A stretch of DNA of 64,000 nucleotides from the NCBI RefSeq assembly GCF_900119075.1, contig NZ_FPIP01000010.1, forward strand, positions 111,335-175,334, written 5' to 3'. Both the position numbers and the translations under genes were made by a program. Below, one piece after another: positions 61,701 through 64,000 of the stretch. Position 1 is the first letter of the stretch. Each line of letters opens with the position of its first letter. The DNA is from Ruminococcus flavefaciens (GTDB lineage: Bacteria > Bacillota > Clostridia > Oscillospirales > Ruminococcaceae). The notes under the pieces are model-generated. The model was given only the letters and a program-made list of their open reading frames with translations. It ran no database searches and was not told where the DNA came from.

Positions 61701-64000
61701 ATTTGCTGAATATCTTTCCTGTGCAGAATTGAACTGCTGTATCTTCTTATAAACAGCATCGCCCTCGCCGCTCTTCTTATATTCAAACATTACACTGTTG
61801 CCTGTGCTGTTGCCCGAATCAGCATACTTAGCTGTAAGAGTTACAGTCTTTCCGCCAATCTCAGAGTAGTCCTCAGGTGAGACAGAAATTATCTCAGGCA
61901 TCATAGGGATACCTACAGTTGAGTCACTGAAATCGGAAGTGTTGTTTGCAGCATCAGAAGCAGTTACCTTGAAGGAATACTTCTGTTCTGCGTCGAGTTT
62001 TGTAAAGTTGTAGTTTGTATTATTTGTAGTACCAATGAGCTTGTCATTGCAATATACAGAATAAGAAGCTACCTTTACATTATCAGTTGATGGATTCCAT
62101 GTAACGAGAACTGACGAACCTGTTCTTGACTGTACCTTGATATTCTGAGGTACAGTAGGTGCTTCAGTATCAGGAAGAGTTTTAACAGATAATTTTGCTG
62201 CCTTCTTGGAATAGTTTCTGCAATCGTCGAAAGCATATATCTGATATTCGTAAACAGTTTCAGGTGCAAGACCGCTGTCGATGAAGTTTGTGATGTTTCC
62301 GCCTGTATAGACTCTTACATCGTCGCGGTAGATCTCATAACCCATTACTGCGTTGTCATCAGTAGCTTCATCCCATGCAAGACAAATAGATGTCGTCTTT
62401 ATTTCTGTTGCAGCAAAGCTTGCAACATCTGACGGTGCTACTGTATCAGTATAGTCTGTTATCAGATTATCATAGAAAAGCTCAGCATTTGCTTCCTTTG
62501 AATCATTTCCTATAAATCTGTACTGTCCAATAGGCTTTGTTATCTTGAGATTAGCAAATTTGGAACTTCCCGGATTTGTAAAACTGATAGTCTGATACTT
62601 TACTCTATCCTCAAACGAGCTGCCGCTTAAAAGGACTACAAACTTTTCGCCTGTCTTAAAGGTTCCTGATGTCTGTCTGAAATCACCCTTTACCTCAATA
62701 GTACCTGTTTTCAGATAATCTGCTGAGGAATACTGGCTTCCATACACAAAATCTCCGCCTACCCAGAGGTATGCGAGCTCATTATCCATTGATAAAACGC
62801 TGTAATATCCGACATTGAAATTACCTGAGCACTCCATAGTGCCTGACGACATTGTCAGACGATTATTAACTGTAATGTTTCTGACATTTGCTCTGAAGCC
62901 ATTAAGATCCATATAACTTACAGAAAGATTACCAAGATAGATATCATTCTGAAGCTTATAATCCGCCTCTGAACCTCCGTACATATCAATGTTTCCGGTA
63001 AACTTGTCACCGCCTATCTGTGACCATCTGCTGATCCTTAAATAAGCTGAACCGCTCATATGATATGTTGAATCCTTCAACGTACCATCAACTCTTGCAG
63101 TATTACCATTTATGGAAATATTCTTTTTATTGGCAAATTCCACATTCTGAAGAACAACATTGCTATGATTGAAATTCACCTTCTGTTCCTGATCGCCGCA
63201 GAAAATAATCTTATTCGCACCCGATGCAATGAAGTTATAATAACCATTGTCATTGACCGTGAAATCACCCTTGACACTGAATTCACCTGCTGTAAGGCAT
63301 TTGCTGTGATCCTGATTTGATGATGTTATGAAATTGCCGTCTACATTCACCTTATCCTTATCATTTGTCATAACAAGATATCCGGTACTGTATCCGTATG
63401 TTGCTTCATTTTTATCATTAACTGTCTTTGACTGGATTCTGTAATCGCCCTTTACATCAAGTGTTCCTCCGTTGAGGATCACCTTACCTCCTGCCTGTAT
63501 GAGATTTCCATTTACAGTAAGCTTGTGTCCGTTAAGGTCAAGAGTTCCCATTCCAAGAAGATAATCAGAATCTATGATCTCATCTGCTGTCAGCTTATGA
63601 CCAAATTCTCCGTTATCAACAGTCTTTACAATGCAGCCCTTGCTGTTGTCGACTTCATTCAGGTATATTACTGTAGTAATATCCACGCCTTCCTTGCTGG
63701 TATTATCAAATACTACCTTGCCGAACCTTGCTCCTGCTGCATTTACTGTTACTGTCTGCTTTGTTTCTCCGTCAAATACTACTGTATTTGCATCTGCAGC
63801 TATAAATTGGTTTACATTAATGGTGCAGTTTCCGCCTATATATATAGTTCCGTTATTGATTCCTGTTGAATTGTAACTTGAACCAAATGTATAGTTGCCC
63901 TTAACTCTCAGCACGGATTCTGCTTCATTCATAAACAGTCTTCCGTAGTATTCTCCTGTGAAGCTGCCTCCGCAAGCTACCTCGCACTTATTTATTGCCA
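52779..64000 (-). CDS. Giant Rhs/YD polymorphic toxin with HINT domain and SitA6-like tip (5' end beyond window)
   Basis: The frame stays open to base 64000, so at least 3,739 residues exist and the N-terminus is missing. In order it has beta-solenoid-like repeats (GNLIQAGGKVILNGGTLDVKG; about 62460-64000), seven or more fibronectin III/Ig-like units (59500-62450), a PKD-like unit (59270-59490), a carboxypeptidase-regulatory-like unit (59000-59260) and a Gly-rich stretch (58785-58850). An Rhs entry (DPVDMTTGAFTDTVSAL; near 57840) opens many YD repeats, and the core-closing YMRARYYNPEIKRFINQD, with YVDPFG near 54045, ends them. A hydrophobic pre-toxin segment (53580-54036), a HINT protease (53172-53576) and the toxin tip (52782-53171) follow. 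The Rhs shell should enclose the toxin, and HINT cleavage should free it. Export route unseen. Confidence 0.93.
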   Translation of the reverse strand, partial: AINKCEVACGGSFTGEYYGRLFMNEAESVLRVKGNYTFGSSYNSTGINNGTIYIGGNCTINVNQFIAADANTVVFDGETKQTVTVNAAGARFGKVVFDNTSKEGVDITTVIYLNEVDNSKGCIVKTVDNGEFGHKLTADEIIDSDYLLGMGTLDLNGHKLTVNGNLIQAGGKVILNGGTLDVKGDYRIQSKTVNDKNEATYGYSTGYLVMTNDKDKVNVDGNFITSSNQDHSKCLTAGEFSVKGDFTVNDNGYYNFIASGANKIIFCGDQEQKVNFNHSNVVLQNVEFANKKNISINGNTARVDGTLKDSTYHMSGSAYLRISRWSQIGGDKFTGNIDMYGGSEADYKLQNDIYLGNLSVSYMDLNGFRANVRNITVNNRLTMSSGTMECSGNFNVGYYSVLSMDNELAYLWVGGDFVYGSQYSSADYLKTGTIEVKGDFRQTSGTFKTGEKFVVLLSGSSFEDRVKYQTISFTNPGSSKFANLKITKPIGQYRFIGNDSKEANAELFYDNLITDYTDTVAPSDVASFAATEIKTTSICLAWDEATDDNAVMGYEIYRDDVRVYTGGNITNFIDSGLAPETVYEYQIYAFDDCRNYSKKAAKLSVKTLPDTEAPTVPQNIKVQSRTGSSVLVTWNPSTDNVKVASYSVYCNDKLIGTTNNTNYNFTKLDAEQKYSFKVTASDAANNTSDFSDSTVGIPMMPEIISVSPEDYSEIGGKTVTLTAKYADSGNSTGNSVMFEYKKSGEGDAVYKKIQQFNSAQERYSANTLCSKCKWDLEGMNGNFDVRVTLIDSEGNTSVKTVSYTVDTTGPAAPEELSAAGENGAVVLEWKSSKSANCNGYNIYRAPADSDKFELVKFVQDVKTVRYVDHGVTEGNKYIYKIAAVSKFNIEGDPCKAVTVSVNKDEEPPRVVSITPSKSKVNKSALVHIKAEDNIGVDSIALSYKEAEGTEWKDIEEKKIEGDQVTIKWDTTSVPDGAYLVRAIAKDKNGNASEDFTKAYVVDNAGPSQVKMLTDECTSASSFVSLRWEDISDEDFGYYVVECKNEKGEFTEAGRTSDTAGMHITDLMSETEYTFRVVAYDELGNRGTASETFAIKTQKDEIAPAIKRFLPTDSVFSTKIPLSISAEDNIKLKSLALSYSYDKTDEKKWTEIAVLDSKSSSKTDTFGYDFDVTKLPEGEIFIKAEITDASGNAGNACISTYKIDRTAPAAVTELKAAGSNGNVHLTWRVSDDDIKQFEIYRAEEGKSKYSLLTVSTTKDFYDVNVEYGGVYTYQVAAVDIAGNKSELSNEAIAQVMPDTEAPKIYGFGDKDGSVLPVSPKMCVAVSDNSRLASVAVSYRKKTAADDTWLDIETISLKSNYEVAEFDWDTSGLENGEYQLRAIAADEAGNICEPYTATFTLKNDPPEVPVISLTQGNFEISVNWSESKSDDLKGYRLYRRAEGETEFTVIGEANKLSYTDKNVVPLKKYTYKVEAWDKYDNHSMSEEKTTFAYDEDDEAPVINVSPLYYALTDHELQLDATDSTDNVRIVSFEWDMGNGEKVYGGRTTYKYNKAGTYKATLTAKDDAENCTTADIEIIVTDPQNTGSITIQAVDEKRNPIPYAWVYLSSADGKSEKTLKADYNGMITITEKIGNYKVSVYKDSYLPEKKTIEITKTGSNGTVNVQLSKGELVSGNLTVHRMSLQEMIEAGVDFNDPSNFHSYTFTVELTFAQEPIPTVIEYVGGGGGGFGRGGGFGGFGGWDCDLGDGSHVHIEPIIPNTPTEEEEVLPILAYVRTSETISFMKEMYSVDLGVINNATSEFVIKDCSARLNLPYGLSLAATTTGKNTIVQSMGDIAGQESKSVSWAVRGDKKGKYTVSADFSGTLTPFNVPVNATFKTANEFEVGVGRGLHLYIYPEEVGYIGKDYYIQYELKNEGSEPLYNVKTSFGKYKNPGYEQDITVYNPDGTVEKLDASEVNVDSYYIENANECQKIPITYGSQSIEVGVLMPGDVLYGTYETVFSGEGDPEKVRYRLIESLVKGLEETDVQVTVCPIPSHINKYNIKVKVIPQVWADPVDMTTGAFTDTVSALSVQGAFSPLDFNLNYNSLVCDKRGTTGYGWNNDYESYLEFKGNAIDMHWNASNYATFIRSDAVVRTVSGQLINKSSIKPIGDPGGFAEFLPISHGMQEYHFYREKDGTYTLVKPDKSKLRFDAEGRLTQIISSQDQTISITRNGNVTTVTEDMSGAKLQITYSEDGLVTSVSDGKGRTAYLTYEDGRLKTVKNPLGEVVTFDYDDSNRVIAATNSGAKTPYVKNEYNDDNRVVKQYDALGNVTSFKYTDDDKNQLTTVCTDRNGKNIVFVSDGMGRVSSITDANGHATKYTYDTRGNLIAETNSKGNARRYEYDDKNQLVKTYDYDGNVTTMTYDSKGNVTSVKGPDGELNKYVYNPHNLLASSVENSGAARSYTYNEAGQMLTETVEGLGTTTYGYTNGRITSITDPLGNKKLITYDEFGNLRTETDRDGNKTVYTYDALGRSTGVSNSDGTVSYTYDAMGNKTSVTDAKGNVTHMYYDGNNQIIKTVDANKAATLFEYDKEGRLLKTTYADGTTEVNTYDPAGKLLTTKNANDELVEYTYDETDLLVSETAVGGDEKHTVSYTYYPDGKVKTITYPDKTTESYIYDHAGRVLSVTDSEGNAKTMTYDSNGNILTSSDELGNTVTYTYDKYGRVTSMTDANGNKTTYDKYDANGNCLKLTYPNGLSVSYEYSKEGKVIKASKGSTSVSYEYDAAGRVTKYTDETNHTYTTVYDANGNVEKLLDPDGNVLQENKYDAVNNLILETDPMGIQTQYDYNNVGQIKTMIDNLNTSREKKTTYEYDKTGRLISSTDAAGGVSKNEYDAFGNVTAMIDPNGGRTTYSYDSMGKVISTLNAVGSKLTNTYNAAGLLSESKNARGQKTSYTYYKNGWLESVTDELGTVSYKYDGNGNVISVKDSNGTITRKYNELNLVTEVTDFRGNTVKYSYDELGNLVTLTYPGGRIVRYTYLKDGRVNTVKDWDNNITAYEYDSNGRVTKITRPDGSVETRGYDKAGRLVKQVDINGDKVINARDYAYDDAGNITSSSMVYGHDLNGLKSAEMKYDSANRLIEFNGEKVKYDADGNMVYGPVNGKMTELVYDCRNRLVSAGGVSYEYDAENNRISKTSGNVKTSFVVDTSGELSRVLTAETSGKKTSFVYGIGLISQQTDTETLFYHFNNIGNTEAVTNLSGTIVATFAYGPYGELKSPNKYGIMFLFNGEYGVSTDENNLCYMRARYYNPEIKRFINQDVVIGSIDNSPSLNRYAYVQGNPISYVDPFGLSPGLGWDFWGHMALSLLGNLMAIPTPITMIIGAAAIIANTAWYASEGDYFGAITSAVSVFGCGFQALSAAKAAGAVSISCKFITGLKYASCVSDIALGAYDIYQVGKNVYDLASRGELTLGAVLGSTFQVVMDAVQIGGGINGLSEKVSYCFVEGTPVETEDGQKPIEEIKEGDMVLSEDPTTGEVAYKTVLKTYENETTELVHVHVNGDEIKATPSHYFYSVQFGWTKAADLRAGDVLVLVNGECVVVEWVEHEILESPVKVYNFEVEDFHTYFVGESGVLVHNDCETKSQRKNEQRRNYEAYTGKKPTGEVHHGLPEKFKDWFQSRKYTGKLNNGQKLDINSGEFYYDLPKGIHRLKSGHGIHTKNSYAGITWNKAWSNYINKNPNASAEDVLNQLEKMAKQFKISKFKAVKK
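52782..53171 (-). other. SitA6/DUF2380-like toxin domain
   Basis: The 130-residue tip carries VHHGLPEKFKDWF, then YYDLPKGIHRLKSGHGIH, WNKAWSNYI, NPNASAEDVLNQL and a final Lys-rich end. This matches the HH-P-F-WF / LP-HR-H / WN-AW / NP-A pattern of the Myxococcus SitA6 (DUF2380) toxins, with four His that could form an HNH-like metal site. AT-rich relative to the Rhs shell. Confidence 0.7.
53172..53576 (-). other. PT-HINT autoprocessing domain
   Basis: A 135-residue Hedgehog/intein-type domain starts at the nucleophile Cys in YCFVEGTPVETEDG. It continues with IEEIKEGDMVLS, ATPSHYFYS (block with conserved His), LRAGDVLVL and ends YFVGESGVLVHN. The final VHN marks the cut before the toxin tip. 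Confidence 0.9.

Overview
The window looks like a chromosomal segment of a fibre-degrading gut or rumen Ruminococcus (Firmicutes, Oscillospiraceae). The evidence is three secreted proteins with type I dockerin modules, one of them a GH44 enzyme and one built from GH11-like domains, together with Thr-rich linkers, Firmicutes-type metabolic genes and strong AGGAGG ribosome binding sites. The species cannot be fixed from the sequence alone. No rRNA, tRNA, CRISPR array or transposase was found. Both ends cut genes: a GntR regulator at the left and a giant Rhs protein at the right.

Left part (1-36 kb). After the GntR regulator come a DUF4003 protein, a PPK2 polyphosphate kinase, a secreted protein with three GH11-like domains and a dockerin, a two-component system, two small genes, an XRE regulator beside a dockerin-bearing GH44 glucanase, and a diguanylate cyclase. 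A very strongly biased NifU-like/GGGtGRT gene pair follows, then zinc-ribbon and dockerin proteins, a Fur-family regulator, an HI0933-type flavoprotein, a D,D-carboxypeptidase and a flavin reductase. The sulfur block comes next: metY, preceded by a Cys-ending mini-ORF, diverges from nifS-iscU. Then there is an ECF sigma factor with a membrane anti-sigma-like partner, and an FtsX-type ABC exporter. Four copies of a palindromic, MITE-like repeat and several GC-rich dispersed repeats lie between these genes.

Middle part (36-51 kb) is a metal island. An operon reads DUF2325 - DUF3793 - flavodoxin - secreted SPKTG-anchored protein - ferric-reductase-like membrane protein with an FMN-binding domain. 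After it come feoA-feoA-feoB and a FeoB-associated Cys-rich peptide, a P-type metal ATPase with DUF6110, an AraC regulator, enolase, a ZIP transporter and a methyltransferase. A 16-bp sequence GTTA(T/G)-N6-CTAAC recurs at the predicted transcription start of five promoters here, with a further copy just ahead of feoB. This suggests one undescribed regulon covering iron uptake, the AraC gene, the methyltransferase and enolase.

Right part (51-64 kb) is a polymorphic toxin locus. A protein of more than 3,700 residues, still open at the window edge, carries beta-solenoid-like repeats, fibronectin III and PKD-like modules, a long Rhs/YD shell, a hydrophobic pre-toxin segment, a HINT autoprotease and a 130-residue AT-rich toxin tip. 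The tip resembles the Myxococcus SitA6 toxin (DUF2380). The next gene starts directly at the toxin stop codon and encodes a protein with two CXXCG motifs, the signature of the SitI6 immunity family. This Rhs-HINT-SitA6/SitI6 arrangement is the most striking system in the window.
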